Assembly: GCF_018998565.1 (NCBI RefSeq)
Contig: NZ_JAHNZO010000027.1
Location: 49,713-113,712 of the forward strand
Length of the DNA: 64,000 nucleotides
Direction: 5' to 3'
Source of the DNA: Paenibacillus oleatilyticus
GTDB taxonomy: Bacteria; Bacillota; Bacilli; Paenibacillales; NBRC-103111
In this document: piece by piece, positions 22,208-31,436 of the stretch
How positions within the stretch are numbered: position 1 is the first letter of the stretch
Layout of the letters: every line of letters begins with the position of its first letter
Notes under the pieces: model-generated
The model's input: the letters and a program-made list of their open reading frames with translations, nothing else
Databases searched by the model: none
Told to the model about the DNA's origin: nothing
Translations under genes and position numbers: made by a program

Positions 22208-24451
22208 ATGCGCATCGCCTGGCCGGAGAAGTGGAGGACGAATTCCTTGTTTGCCCGGCTGCTTGTGAGTTTTCTTGCTATCATCCTGCTGCTGGCCGCC
22301 TTCAATTTCGGGTCGTTTCTTTATCTCAAGGGCAAAATCCACGACGAAATTGTCAAATACAACAGCCTGAATATGAGACATACGATGGAAAGCTACGAAA
22401 CGCATTTCAAGCTGACGATCGATATGCTGCTCAGCCTGAACCAGAACAACGAGCTGACCGCTAATCTGAACGTGCTCCGCCAGCTGCCGCAAACGGCAGG
22501 GTCTGAGAAGACGGTCAACCTGCATGCGGAAATTAAGGCGCTGATGGCCAATCCGCTCATGTTTTATGAGAATATCGTGTTTTATTTCAAAAACGGGGAC
22601 TTCGTGCTGGAAAAAGAAGGGACAAGCCGTGTGGAGGACATGTTCGGCAAGTTTTACCGGTCGCCCGCCTACCCGCCCGATTATTGGAGGGGACAGCTCG
22701 CAGAGCCGTATTTTTACCGCATTCATCCAGCGGCACTCTTTTCGCAGAAATATATGAATCTGGAGCAGGGGCTCGGGCGGCTCATTCCGGTCTCGGTCAA
22801 AAACGCGCTGTACCGTGACGTGCTCTTCCTTGTCTTCCTGGACGGCGATAAGATGGCGCGGACGCTCCATTACTCGCTGGACAACCCGTTCTTCATTCTG
22901 GACGAGCAGCAGAAGCTGATTTACGCTTCTGATCCGGACGCAGCTGCGGCCAGGCTGCCGGCGTTTACGGAGGACGCCAGCGAGACGAAGCTGGGGGATC
23001 ATTATTTGTTCCAGCAAAAAGGAAAGCACACCGGGTTCCGGTACGTCACGATGGTGCCGATCGAAAGCATCTCGTCCGAGCTGCTGCGGCTCAATCTGAT
23101 TCTAATCTCGCTGCTCGCCGTCACGATCGGGATCAGCGTCGTCACGTCGGTGCTGTTCAGCGTGCGCTTGAACTATCCGGTTCAGCGGCTGCTCCGTACG
23201 GTCCATCAATACAACGATCCGGGAGTGTCCGCCGACTTCCGAATCCGCGAATTCGAGCTGATTGGCGAGCAGATCGGCAGGATGCGCCGGGATCTGTCGG
23301 ACAAAAATTCGCTGCTGCGATACTACGCATTTACCGACAAGCTGAAGCAGATTCATACGAAGCATCCGGATTTGAACGATACGTCGTTTATTCAAAAGCC
23401 GTTTACGCTGATCTTGTTCCAGCTTCGTTTCTTGCCGCGGTTTATGGAGGAGACGAGCCTCGAACGCGAGCGGGCGACCTACTTCATCCGGGAATATATC
23501 GAGTCTTATGTAAAGCGCTCTCATTCGGATGCGCTGACGTTCCAGATCGACAAGGATCAAATCTTGACGCTGGCGTTCAGCGAGCATGGACAACCGGTTG
23601 CAGACAATTGTCTGGCCGGCTTGAAGGAAGTGTTCGACTACGACAAGGATTGGTGTCATTTTACGATTGCGGTCAGCGGGCCCTCCTTGCCGGCGTCAGA
23701 GTTCGCCACCGCTTACGAGCGGGCGCTGATGCTTGCGGGAGAGCGCCAACCACTGGAGGAGACGCAGATCATCCGCCAATCGGCGGTTCGCCAGCCGTAC
23801 CGGCTGACGGCGATGCAGGAGCAGGAGCTGCAGACGAAGGTGCGCTCCGGCAGCTTTGAGCCGCTGCGCCAGTGGACTTTGCAGCAGCTTGAGGCGCTGC
23901 GCGGGCGTGAAGCGACGGTCCCGGAGCTGCGGCGATTTCTGCAGCAGACTGCGGGTCTGGCGCTGAAGGCGGTCGAAGCGGCGGGGCTGCCGCTGCAGGC
24001 GATGCCCGCCGAGCGGGCACTGCTCGCGGACATCGAGCAGTGCTTCACGTACGCGGAGGCGCAGTCGCTGCTGGAACGCCTGCTCGGCCAGGCGGCCGAG
24101 GCGATTGCCGCTTCCAGCGAGCACAAAGACCCGGTGATCGAGTTCGTGAAGCGGTACACGGAGGAGCATTTGAGCGAGGACGTCTCGCTCGATCTGATCG
24201 CCGACAAGCTGAATCTTTCCCGGGGATATGTATCGACGTATTTCAAGGAGAAGACCGGGATGAATTTCAGTGATTACCTGCACCATGTGCGTATCCGCCA
24301 CGCGCAAGAGCTGCTGCTCGATCTTGAGCTCAAAATCCAGGATATCGCGCTGCGTCTCGGCTACCAGAACGTCAATTCGTTCATCCGCATGTTCAAGCGC
24401 TACTCCGGCATGACGCCGGGAGAATACCGCAAGAAGCAGAGCGGAGCGTGA
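22208..24451 (+). CDS. AraC-family regulator with membrane sensor domain
   Basis: A 747-aa one-component regulator. A first membrane helix (about 18-40) is followed by a large extracellular sensing region (to about 290) and a second helix (about 295-318). A cytoplasmic linker follows and the C-terminal AraC DNA-binding domain lies at about 640-745 (ISLDLIADKLNLSRGYVSTYFKEKTGMNFSDYL; IQDIALRLGYQNVNSFIRMFKRYSGMTPGEYRK). AAAAGGAGG precedes the ATG. It is divergent from the transporter operon and probably activates it and the glycosidase/oxidoreductase genes in response to an extracellular sugar or loaded binding protein. Confidence 0.9.
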   Translation: MRIAWPEKWRTNSLFARLLVSFLAIILLLAAFNFGSFLYLKGKIHDEIVKYNSLNMRHTMESYETHFKLTIDMLLSLNQNNELTANLNVLRQLPQTAGSEKTVNLHAEIKALMANPLMFYENIVFYFKNGDFVLEKEGTSRVEDMFGKFYRSPAYPPDYWRGQLAEPYFYRIHPAALFSQKYMNLEQGLGRLIPVSVKNALYRDVLFLVFLDGDKMARTLHYSLDNPFFILDEQQKLIYASDPDAAAARLPAFTEDASETKLGDHYLFQQKGKHTGFRYVTMVPIESISSELLRLNLILISLLAVTIGISVVTSVLFSVRLNYPVQRLLRTVHQYNDPGVSADFRIREFELIGEQIGRMRRDLSDKNSLLRYYAFTDKLKQIHTKHPDLNDTSFIQKPFTLILFQLRFLPRFMEETSLERERATYFIREYIESYVKRSHSDALTFQIDKDQILTLAFSEHGQPVADNCLAGLKEVFDYDKDWCHFTIAVSGPSLPASEFATAYERALMLAGERQPLEETQIIRQSAVRQPYRLTAMQEQELQTKVRSGSFEPLRQWTLQQLEALRGREATVPELRRFLQQTAGLALKAVEAAGLPLQAMPAERALLADIEQCFTYAEAQSLLERLLGQAAEAIAASSEHKDPVIEFVKRYTEEHLSEDVSLDLIADKLNLSRGYVSTYFKEKTGMNFSDYLHHVRIRHAQELLLDLELKIQDIALRLGYQNVNSFIRMFKRYSGMTPGEYRKKQSGA

Positions 24452-24515
24452 GCCGTGCGGGAGGTATGGCAGGCTGTAATCGGCGCGAACGAAGCAAGCG
24501 GGCAGTAAAAAAGAA

Positions 24516-24547
24516 GCGAGTCCCCGTTTCGAGGAACTCGCTTTTTT
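24516..24547. terminator. Terminator between convergent genes
   Basis: GCGAGT and ACTCGC arms plus an inner CC/GG, followed by six T on plus; the minus side has GAAGAAAAAA complement. It separates the AraC-type gene from the malic enzyme gene. Confidence 0.8.
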
Positions 24548-24595
24548 CGCTATGAGCGGCTATCTTATGGTGCTGCCGTTCGCGATTGCCTGTTC

Positions 24596-25999
24596 TTACC
24601 GGAAATCCGGCGGAATCCGGCGGGCGGTGCCGGTCAAGATCGCCGCTTCGATAATCGCGTGGCGAACTTTCTTCACGACATGCTCGTTGAAAATACTCGG
24701 GATAATGTACTGCTCGTTCAGCTCGGCATCCGTGACGACGGAGGCGATGGCGCGTGCCGCGGCAAGCTTCATCGGCTCGTTGATGTTGCGGGCCCGGCAA
24801 TCAAGCGCCCCGCGGAAAATACCCGGGAATACCAGGACGTTGTTGATCTGGTTCGGATAGTCGCTCCGGCCGGTAGCAAATACGCGCACATACGGCAGCG
24901 CTTCTTCCGGAGCGATCTCCGGCGTCGGATTCGCCATCGCGAAGACGATGCTATCCGGTGCCATGGTTTGGACATCTTGTCCGTTCAAGAGGCCGCCGCG
25001 GGATACGCCGATGAAGACGTCCGCGCCGCGGATCACTTCTTTCAGCGTGCCCGGCTCGGCTTCCACCTGCGGCTGGTCGGCCAGCCACTGCCACATCGGA
25101 TACTCGTAGGTGCCGCCGCGGACAATCGCGCCCTCGCGATCGACCGGCACCAGCTTCGTAACGCCTGCGGCCAGCAGCATTTTGCAGATGGATACGCCTG
25201 CGGCGCCGATGCCGTTCACGACGACGCGCACGTTCTCGATCCGCTTGCCGACAACCTTCAGCGCGTTAAGCAGTCCCGCGATAACGACGACGGCCGTGCC
25301 GTGCTGATCGTCATGGAATACCGGGATGTCGAGCTCTTCGTTAAGCCGGCTCTCGATCTCGAAGCAGCGCGGCGAGCTGATGTCTTCCAGGTTAATACCG
25401 CCGAAGATCGGGCTGATCGCCTTGATCGTGCGGATAATTTCTTCCGTATCCTTCGTATCGAGACAGATCGGGAAAGCGTCGACACCAGCGAGCTGCTTGA
25501 ACAGCATCGCTTTTCCTTCCATGACCGGCGCGGCCGCATGCGGACCGATATCGCCCAGACCGAGCACGGCGGTCCCGTCGGTGATGACCGCTACGGTATT
25601 CCGTTTGATCGTCAGCGAATACGCTTTCCTCGGATTTTCGTGAATTGCCGTACATACCCGCGCAACCCCCGGCGTGTAAACCCGGGACAAGTCGTCGCGG
25701 TTTTTGATCGGAAGGTTCGGTTGAACGGACACTTTGCCGCCCAAATGCACAAGGAACGTGCGGTCGGAGACGTTGATCAGCTTGATGCCTTCGTGCTGCT
25801 TCAGCGCTTCCACCACTTGCGATTCCACGGATTCCGCCACATCCACGGTGATGTCCCGGATGGAGGAATCCTTACCCGGCCGAATCACGTCGATCGAAGT
25901 GATGTCTCCTCCGGATTTGCTGATTGCGGCGGCTACATCCCCGAACGTGACCTTCTCGTGGTCTAACTCCACACGCAAGATAATACTTGTCTGTGCCAT
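24596..25999 (-). CDS. Malic enzyme with N-terminal ACT domain
   Basis: A 467-aa NAD(P)-dependent malic enzyme that decarboxylates malate to pyruvate. Residues 1-80 form an ACT-like regulatory domain (IILRVELDHEKVTFGDVAAAISKSGGDITSIDVI). The malic domain follows with 'RVYTPGVARVC', the catalytic lysine region 'YSLTIKRNTVAVITDGTAVLGLGDIGP' and metal site 'FHDDQHGTAVVV'. The NAD-binding motif is GIGAAGVSICKMLL. The ACT domain implies allosteric control by a small molecule not identifiable here. Cofactor preference cannot be set by eye. Monocistronic. Confidence 0.92.
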   Translation of the reverse strand: MAQTSIILRVELDHEKVTFGDVAAAISKSGGDITSIDVIRPGKDSSIRDITVDVAESVESQVVEALKQHEGIKLINVSDRTFLVHLGGKVSVQPNLPIKNRDDLSRVYTPGVARVCTAIHENPRKAYSLTIKRNTVAVITDGTAVLGLGDIGPHAAAPVMEGKAMLFKQLAGVDAFPICLDTKDTEEIIRTIKAISPIFGGINLEDISSPRCFEIESRLNEELDIPVFHDDQHGTAVVVIAGLLNALKVVGKRIENVRVVVNGIGAAGVSICKMLLAAGVTKLVPVDREGAIVRGGTYEYPMWQWLADQPQVEAEPGTLKEVIRGADVFIGVSRGGLLNGQDVQTMAPDSIVFAMANPTPEIAPEEALPYVRVFATGRSDYPNQINNVLVFPGIFRGALDCRARNINEPMKLAAARAIASVVTDAELNEQYIIPSIFNEHVVKKVRHAIIEAAILTGTARRIPPDFR

Positions 26000-26130
26000 G
26001 CTGATATCCTTCCTTTTATATAAAATGATGTATCGAACCTAGTAATATGACCTGCAATAATCACATGTTATCACGACATTTATTTTTCGCGCAAATGAAA
26101 AACTCTATAATCCCCTATTAAATTCTTTTT

Positions 26131-27177
26131 TCACCCGCTCTTCTTCGCTTTCGCGATGGCTTGCTCGAGCATCTCCACATTCATCGGCCCGGGATGCTTC
26201 TCCCGGATCGTTCCTTGCGCGTCGATGACGAACGTGGCCGGATAAGCATTCACGCGGTACGCCTTGCCGACTTCGCCTTGACGGTCCAGCACGATCGGGA
26301 ACGTAAGCCCCCATTCCTTGACCCATGCGCGCACGACCGGCTCGCTGACCTCCGTCGACGTAGCATTGACGCCGAGAATCGTCACGCCATTGCCCTCCTG
26401 CTCCTTATGCACCTGCTGCATATGCGGCATTTCCGCCTGGCATGGCGGACACCACGTCGCCCAAAAATTAAGCACGACCGTCCGCCCCCGGTAGTCGGAC
26501 AGCTTGACCGTCTGGCCGTCAAGCAATGGCAGCTCGAAGTCCGGCGCCTGCTGGCCGATTTTGAGACCGATGTTCGCCCCTGCTTCAACCGTCCCCGTCG
26601 AAGGCTTATCCCACACATTGGCGGCCAGCGATGCAATTAGCGCATACCCCACGACGAAGACGACCGTCCGCTGGAGGAGCGGCTGCCACTCCGTCTTCGT
26701 TTTGGACACGAACCAGAAAACCGTTAGACCCGCCGCGAGCAGTGCTTTGAGTCCCCAAGTGATAGGGCTATCCTCTTCCGTAAAAAAAATCAGCGCCGCG
26801 TAGACGGCATACCCCCCAATAACCGAGACAAGCACCGAATCCATATAAACGGCTGCATTCAATTTGGCCTTTTTGGCGCTCCACCATACATAGACGCCGG
26901 ACAGCAGCGTCGCCAGCCAGACGCCTTTGTCGCCACCGCTGAAATAAAGCAGCGACATCGGATTGGACAGCACGCTCCCCGGATCGAAGACAAGGATACT
27001 CAGCTTCCAACTGACCACCCATATAAGAAGCGCATTCGATACGATCGCGCCGAACGTTCCTCCGACGGAACAACCTTTTAACCGCAGCCTCGAAATGACG
27101 TAACCCGCCGCAACTGCCGCAATGACGACCAGCATGCTTTTTTGCAGGATGAAAGGTCCCCACGTCCACGTTTCCAT
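26131..27177 (-). CDS. Membrane protein fused to TlpA-like thioredoxin
   Basis: A 348-aa fusion. Residues 1-185 contain about six hydrophobic helices with a KGCSVGG loop. Residues 205-345 form an extracytoplasmic thioredoxin-like domain of the TlpA/ResA group with active site WCPPC (242-246), the preceding 'VVLNFWAT' strand and cis-Pro region 'VNAYPATFVIDAQG'. It is probably a membrane-anchored disulfide reductase for extracytoplasmic proteins, perhaps apocytochrome c or sporulation factors. The caa3 operon in this window contains a cytochrome c domain that would need such a service. The membrane half resembles no family I can name confidently. Confidence 0.8.
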   Translation of the reverse strand: METWTWGPFILQKSMLVVIAAVAAGYVISRLRLKGCSVGGTFGAIVSNALLIWVVSWKLSILVFDPGSVLSNPMSLLYFSGGDKGVWLATLLSGVYVWWSAKKAKLNAAVYMDSVLVSVIGGYAVYAALIFFTEEDSPITWGLKALLAAGLTVFWFVSKTKTEWQPLLQRTVVFVVGYALIASLAANVWDKPSTGTVEAGANIGLKIGQQAPDFELPLLDGQTVKLSDYRGRTVVLNFWATWCPPCQAEMPHMQQVHKEQEGNGVTILGVNATSTEVSEPVVRAWVKEWGLTFPIVLDRQGEVGKAYRVNAYPATFVIDAQGTIREKHPGPMNVEMLEQAIAKAKKSG

Positions 27178-27336
27178 TGTTTGCTCACCGTACTTTCGTC
27201 AAATATCCTGCTTTCATTGTGGGGCGGCGGCCGGACGTTGTCAAATGGTGTCCCAGCTTGGGGAACCGGACGATTTCCGTCCATGGATTCCCGGGCTTGT
27301 ACATAAAACAACTAGAACTGCAGGAGGGATTTCCAC

Positions 27337-28170
27337 TTGAAAAAGCAACTTACCGCACTGTTACTCGCCACTACCGTCACGTTCAGCGTCGGAGCTTTGA
27401 CAGCCGAACAAGCCCTTGCCGCGTCGAATGCCACCATTGTCAGCGGCGTGAATTTCCGCAAGGCGCCGAATACGGGTTCAGCCACCTATGGCCTTCTAAA
27501 AACAGGTGAAAAAGTAGACATTCTCGATAAGGTTAATAATTATTGGTATAAAGTTCGCGACGATCAAGGCAGAGTCGGCTACATCTCCACAAGCAGCAAA
27601 TACGTCCGCACCGACGGTTCCGGCGGAAGCTCATCCAACGGAAGCGGCACATCTAATGGCGGTAGCACGTCCAATACCGGAGGCTCGTCCAATAGCGGCA
27701 GCACGTCCAAGCCGAGTACGGGCAATAGCAGTGAGCTCGTTAACAAGATCATAGCCGCAGGTAAAAAATATATGGGCACTCCCTACGAATTCGGCTCCAG
27801 CCGTTCGAACACCAGTACGTTCGATTGCTCCGACTTCACCCGCCAGGCGTTCAAGGAAGGCGCAGGCATCACGCTGCCCAGCGACTCGCGCGGACAAGCC
27901 TCTTACGTCAAGTCTCTCGGCGGCACGACAACGGACTGGCACAATCTGAAGCCGGGTGATCTGATGTTCTTCATGGATTATAAAGGAACGAAAGCGTCGG
28001 CCTACCCGTCGGATAAGTCAAACCAGCGCATCTCCCATGTGGGCATTTACCTCGGCGACGGTAAAATACTGCATACGTTTTCGAAAGCATCGGGCGGCGT
28101 ACGCATCGACTCGATTGCGGGCAAGCACTGGGAACACCGCTTCGTCTTCGGCGGAAGCGCGTTGAAATAA
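27337..28170 (+). CDS. Secreted SH3b-NlpC/P60 endopeptidase
   Basis: A 277-aa cell-wall hydrolase. It has a signal peptide (1-29, ending ALAAS), a bacterial SH3 domain (about 32-92), a Gly/Ser/Thr-rich linker (93-132) and an NlpC/P60 catalytic domain (135-277) with Cys164 in FDCSDF, His234 in SHVGIY and a third polar residue at His264 or His267. It cleaves D-gamma-glutamyl-meso-diaminopimelate bonds in peptidoglycan stems. The start is TTG with AGGAGG ideally spaced, so expression may be modest. It ends at a strong terminator. Confidence 0.92.
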   Translation: MKKQLTALLLATTVTFSVGALTAEQALAASNATIVSGVNFRKAPNTGSATYGLLKTGEKVDILDKVNNYWYKVRDDQGRVGYISTSSKYVRTDGSGGSSSNGSGTSNGGSTSNTGGSSNSGSTSKPSTGNSSELVNKIIAAGKKYMGTPYEFGSSRSNTSTFDCSDFTRQAFKEGAGITLPSDSRGQASYVKSLGGTTTDWHNLKPGDLMFFMDYKGTKASAYPSDKSNQRISHVGIYLGDGKILHTFSKASGGVRIDSIAGKHWEHRFVFGGSALK

Positions 28171-28180
28171 TCTTTGTCAA

Positions 28181-28224
28181 AAGCTCCGGTTCTCCCTTTT
28201 TCAAGGGCGGCCGGAGCTTTTTTT
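28181..28224 (+). terminator. Terminator of the NlpC/P60 gene
   Basis: AAGCTCCGG and CCGGAGCTT arms followed by seven T. Confidence 0.85.
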
Positions 28225-28337
28225 ATGCCGAGCGCTTCCTTCGCTAAAAACGTTTGGTTCAAGTACCGGTCCGCAATCGGCAAAACGCCAAGCCCATACA
28301 AATAGACTTTCCTCTACCGCATCCATAGTGCCTGCTC

Positions 28338-28532
28338 GGAAATTAGAGGAACTGCAATGCGCTATCATCCCAATTTTTCCTGCACGCGCAGAAATAGATA
28401 ATCCATGGTGCGCTATTGCCTCCATTCCAGGGGGTTTGAACATTTTTCGACACGCTTAAATGATCTCAGTTCCTCTATGTTCCCGAAATCACACTAACCT
28501 TCCGCTTAGCGCATCGTGGTTCCTTTATTTTC
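28338..28532. repeat. Cluster of four degenerate ~27-bp intergenic repeats
   Basis: Two units run forward (28338-28365, core TAGAGGAACTGCAATGCGCT; 28391-28417, core AATCCATGGTGCGCTATT) and two inverted (28466-28485, TCAGTTCCTCTATG; 28507-28532, TAGCGCATCGTGGTTCC). They share the pattern GAAATagaGGAACtrcratGCGCTAT with roughly three quarters identity. No gene is visible here on either strand. Confidence 0.55.
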
Positions 28533-28640
28533 TCAAGCTTGGTCCGGTCAAGGCTTTTGGCTGTTCCGAGTTTGATCCAAACCACGTCCAAGTTCACGCG
28601 TGGTTCGAACCGGATGTCGCGTCCATGTTTGCGCTGGTCT

Positions 28641-28829
28641 GCGCCAGATGCTACGTCCAGATCCTCACCTGTTCAAGCCAGATAGTCGCGTCTGGGACCG
28701 CATCTGTCCGCGCCAGATGCTACCTACGTCCAGATCCCCAGCCAGATAGTCGCGTCTGGGTCCGCGCCTGTCCACGCCATAGGCTACGTCCGGCTCCGCG
28801 TCTGCTCCGCGCCGGATGCCGTGTCCGAG
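28641..28829 (+). repeat. Degenerate tandem repeat, ~65-bp unit
   Basis: Unit one (28641-28709) and unit two (28710-28773) both begin GCGCCAGATGCTAC, contain a CCAGA/TCTGG hairpin around TAGTCGCG, and end in CTGTCC. Two shorter degenerate units follow (28774-28808 and 28809-28829). No credible reading frame covers it. The rest of the 28225-28965 gap shows no gene; a GC hairpin lies near 28863-28892. Confidence 0.7.
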
Positions 28830-28965
28830 TCCGCCCCCGCCTCCATCAGTCCTGCTGCGGTAGCCCCCTTTTCCTTCCGTAAAGGGGGCTGCAGCTTGCA
28901 GCAGCTCACAACAAAGCCGCCCCCGCCACAGATTGCCTGCGCCAGAGACGGCCCCACCTTTACGC

Positions 28966-30435
28966 TTACTTCTTCGCTCTCCACGCGTCGAGCTGCTTTT
29001 GCGCCTCGTCCATCACCTTGTTGATACCGGCGGCTTTCAGCTTGTCGATCGCTTTGGGCAGCACCTCCGACGGCTCGACGGAGCCGGTCTCCAGCGCTTT
29101 CTTGAACTCCTCCGACACGCTCTTGACAGCGGCAAGCTCGTTCTCCACCTTCGAGGAGTCGAACTGGAAGCCGAGCAGCGGCGCGTTCTTGGCCGATTTG
29201 TTGAACTTGTCGTACTGCTCCCACTTGTCGGTCGGGTCTTTCGGGAACCGGTTCAGCAGGAACATGTTGCCGAGCGTAAACGACGGCATGGAGTAACCGG
29301 AATCCGGGGTCAGCTCGATGACGCCTTCGGAAACTTTTTTATAGTGCGTGCCTTCGAGACCATAGTTTACCAAATTCCGCAGATACGCGTCGGAGTTCAG
29401 CAGGTTCAAAAACTCCATCGCTTTCTCGGGATGCTTGGAATTCGCCGAGATTGCCATCATGGAGCCGGTCACCGACCAGTTGAACACGATCGGCTCGTGA
29501 ATCGGCTTCGAGACGATCTCGTATTTGAAGCCTTCCGACCATAAATTGTCTGCGAACGGGACCGTATGCGCTTTGTCGACGAGCCATTTGCCGGTTTTCT
29601 CGTGATCGTTGCCCGTTTTGGTCGCAACGTCGGGCGGCAAATAACCGGCTTTGTAGTACTTGCGCATCGTTTCGCTCATTTGCCGGTACTCGGGCGTCTC
29701 GAATACGTTGACGATCTTGTAGTCCTGCGTATCGAGCCGTACCCCGAACGGGATACCCTGTACGACGAAATCGAACGGTACGAACGGGTCGACGTTGCTT
29801 GGAATCGGGTAGACGCCCGGTTCGTTTTCCTTCATCGTCTTGAGCAGCGGCTCCAGACTTTCCAGCGAACTGACGTTCGAGAGGTCCATCTTATATTTGT
29901 CGACGTACTGCTTATTGAACCGCCATACCGCCTGTGCAGGCAGCTCCTTGTTCGTCGGCACCCCGTAGTTGTGCCCGTTCACCTTGGAGCCTTCGAGGAA
30001 CGACGGGTGCACGGCCTTCTTGATGCCCTGCCCGTATTTGTCCAACAGGCCGTCCATCTCGTAAAACGCCCCTTTGCGGGCGTTCTGCACGTAGTCGAAG
30101 GCCCACGAGCTCGTAAACGCGATGTCGTAAGGCTCGCCGGATACGGAGATGACCTGCATCTTCTGGGAATAGTCGCCCCAATCGATCATCTTCATTTTCA
30201 CGGTGGCGTTGATTTTCTCTTTCGTATATTTGCTGACGGCCTCCATTACTTTGTCGGCATCCTTTTGCGGTCCGCCGATCGTGTACCAGATCAGCTCGAC
30301 AGGCTGGCCGTCCGCTTTTCCGGCGCCGGCTCCTTCTTGGGCAGGGTTACCTGCACCGCCGGAGCAGCCGGCGGCCAGCGCGGACAGGATCAGCACCGAG
30401 GCGAGCCCGGCGGCGATTCGTTTCCGTTTGAACAT
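28966..30435 (-). CDS. ABC transporter solute-binding lipoprotein (DUF3502 type)
   Basis: A 489-aa carbohydrate-binding lipoprotein. The signal has lipobox LAAGC (Cys24), followed by a Gly/Ala linker. 'WYTIGGPQKDADKVMEAVSKYTKEKINATVKMK' is typical of YtcQ-like binding proteins, and the C-terminal 'LLGFQFDSSKVENELAAVKSVSEEFKKALETG' is characteristic of DUF3502. ATG 30435 follows AAGGAGGAATACTGC; the longer upstream frame is a shadow of the permease gene. It is the last gene of an importer operon next to a GH85 enzyme, suggesting N-glycan-derived oligosaccharides as ligand. Confidence 0.9.
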   Translation of the reverse strand: MFKRKRIAAGLASVLILSALAAGCSGGAGNPAQEGAGAGKADGQPVELIWYTIGGPQKDADKVMEAVSKYTKEKINATVKMKMIDWGDYSQKMQVISVSGEPYDIAFTSSWAFDYVQNARKGAFYEMDGLLDKYGQGIKKAVHPSFLEGSKVNGHNYGVPTNKELPAQAVWRFNKQYVDKYKMDLSNVSSLESLEPLLKTMKENEPGVYPIPSNVDPFVPFDFVVQGIPFGVRLDTQDYKIVNVFETPEYRQMSETMRKYYKAGYLPPDVATKTGNDHEKTGKWLVDKAHTVPFADNLWSEGFKYEIVSKPIHEPIVFNWSVTGSMMAISANSKHPEKAMEFLNLLNSDAYLRNLVNYGLEGTHYKKVSEGVIELTPDSGYSMPSFTLGNMFLLNRFPKDPTDKWEQYDKFNKSAKNAPLLGFQFDSSKVENELAAVKSVSEEFKKALETGSVEPSEVLPKAIDKLKAAGINKVMDEAQKQLDAWRAKK

Positions 30436-30458
30436 GCAGTATTCCTCCTTGTACGATG

Positions 30459-31403
30459 TTATTCTTTGACCGCTCCGATCGTCAGCCCCTGCACAAAATA
30501 CCGCTGAAAGAACGGATAAGCGAGCACGATCGGACCGGTAGCCAGGACGACCATGGCCATTCTCGAAGACTCCTGCGGCAGCGACTTGGCGATTTCGAAG
30601 CGTTGGGTGGCGTCGCTGAGATTGGAGTTTTGCACGATAAACTGAATGTTGCTCTCGATCTTCATCAGCAGCGACTGCAGCGGAAGCAGATTCGGGCTGT
30701 CGATGTACAGCAGCGCGTTGAACCAATCGTTCCAGTAGCCGAGCGTGCTGAACAGGCCGATCGTCGCCAGTCCCGGCAGCGAGATGGGCAGCACCAGATG
30801 CGTGAACACCTTCCATTCGCCCGCCCCGTCGATTCGGCCGGATTCAATGATCGCATCGGGAATCATCTGCTTGAAAAACGTGCGCATGATCAAGATCGAG
30901 AAAGCGCTGACGCACGTGGGCAAAATAAGCGCCCACACCGTATCCTTCAAATGCAGCACCTGCGTCGTCACGATGTAGGAAGGCACCAGCCCGCCGTTAA
31001 ACAGCATCGTGAAAAAGGCGAAAAACGCAAAGGCGTTCCGGTACGCAAAATTGTTTCTGGACAGCGCATAGGCGTACAACGCGACAGTCAGCACGCTGAG
31101 CAGCGTTCCGACGACGGTGACGAAGAGCGTCACCCCATAGGACCGGAACAGCTGACCTCCGGTTCGAAAAAGGTACCGGTATGCCTCGAAGCTCCACATC
31201 TCCGGAAACACCTGATAGCCGTTGTTCGCCAGCGCTTGCTCGTCCGTCAGCGAGATAATGACGACGAAGATAAACGGAAATACGCAGGCAATGGCAAACC
31301 CGCCGGCGATCGCGTGGCATACGCCGTTCCAGAACGGCGACAGCTTCGTAAAGTCTCGACTCTTCTTCCGCATGGCAGCGGTAGGCGCATTCGGACTTGG
31401 CAA
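30459..31403 (-). CDS. Carbohydrate ABC transporter permease (LplC-type)
   Basis: A 314-aa permease with six helices, EAA loop 'IIESGRIDGAGEWKVFTHLVLPISLPGLATIGLF' and terminal 'QRYFVQGLTIGAVKE'. The start is TTG at 31403, supported by AAGGGGGGAG five nt upstream; an in-frame ATG lies 11 codons downstream. It lies between the LplB-type permease and the binding protein, forming one importer without its own ATPase. Confidence 0.9.
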   Translation of the reverse strand: MPSPNAPTAAMRKKSRDFTKLSPFWNGVCHAIAGGFAIACVFPFIFVVIISLTDEQALANNGYQVFPEMWSFEAYRYLFRTGGQLFRSYGVTLFVTVVGTLLSVLTVALYAYALSRNNFAYRNAFAFFAFFTMLFNGGLVPSYIVTTQVLHLKDTVWALILPTCVSAFSILIMRTFFKQMIPDAIIESGRIDGAGEWKVFTHLVLPISLPGLATIGLFSTLGYWNDWFNALLYIDSPNLLPLQSLLMKIESNIQFIVQNSNLSDATQRFEIAKSLPQESSRMAMVVLATGPIVLAYPFFQRYFVQGLTIGAVKE

Positions 31404-31436
31404 GCCGACTCCCCCCTTTCCTTTTCGTCGAAGTGG

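Noticed and set aside
28201..28443. Short leftward ORFs downstream of the NlpC/P60 gene
   Set aside because: They overlap a terminator and the intergenic repeats and lack ribosome sites.
28641..28829. CRISPR array
   Set aside because: Units are adjacent, unequal and diverged, with no constant repeat and unique spacers, and no cas genes are nearby.
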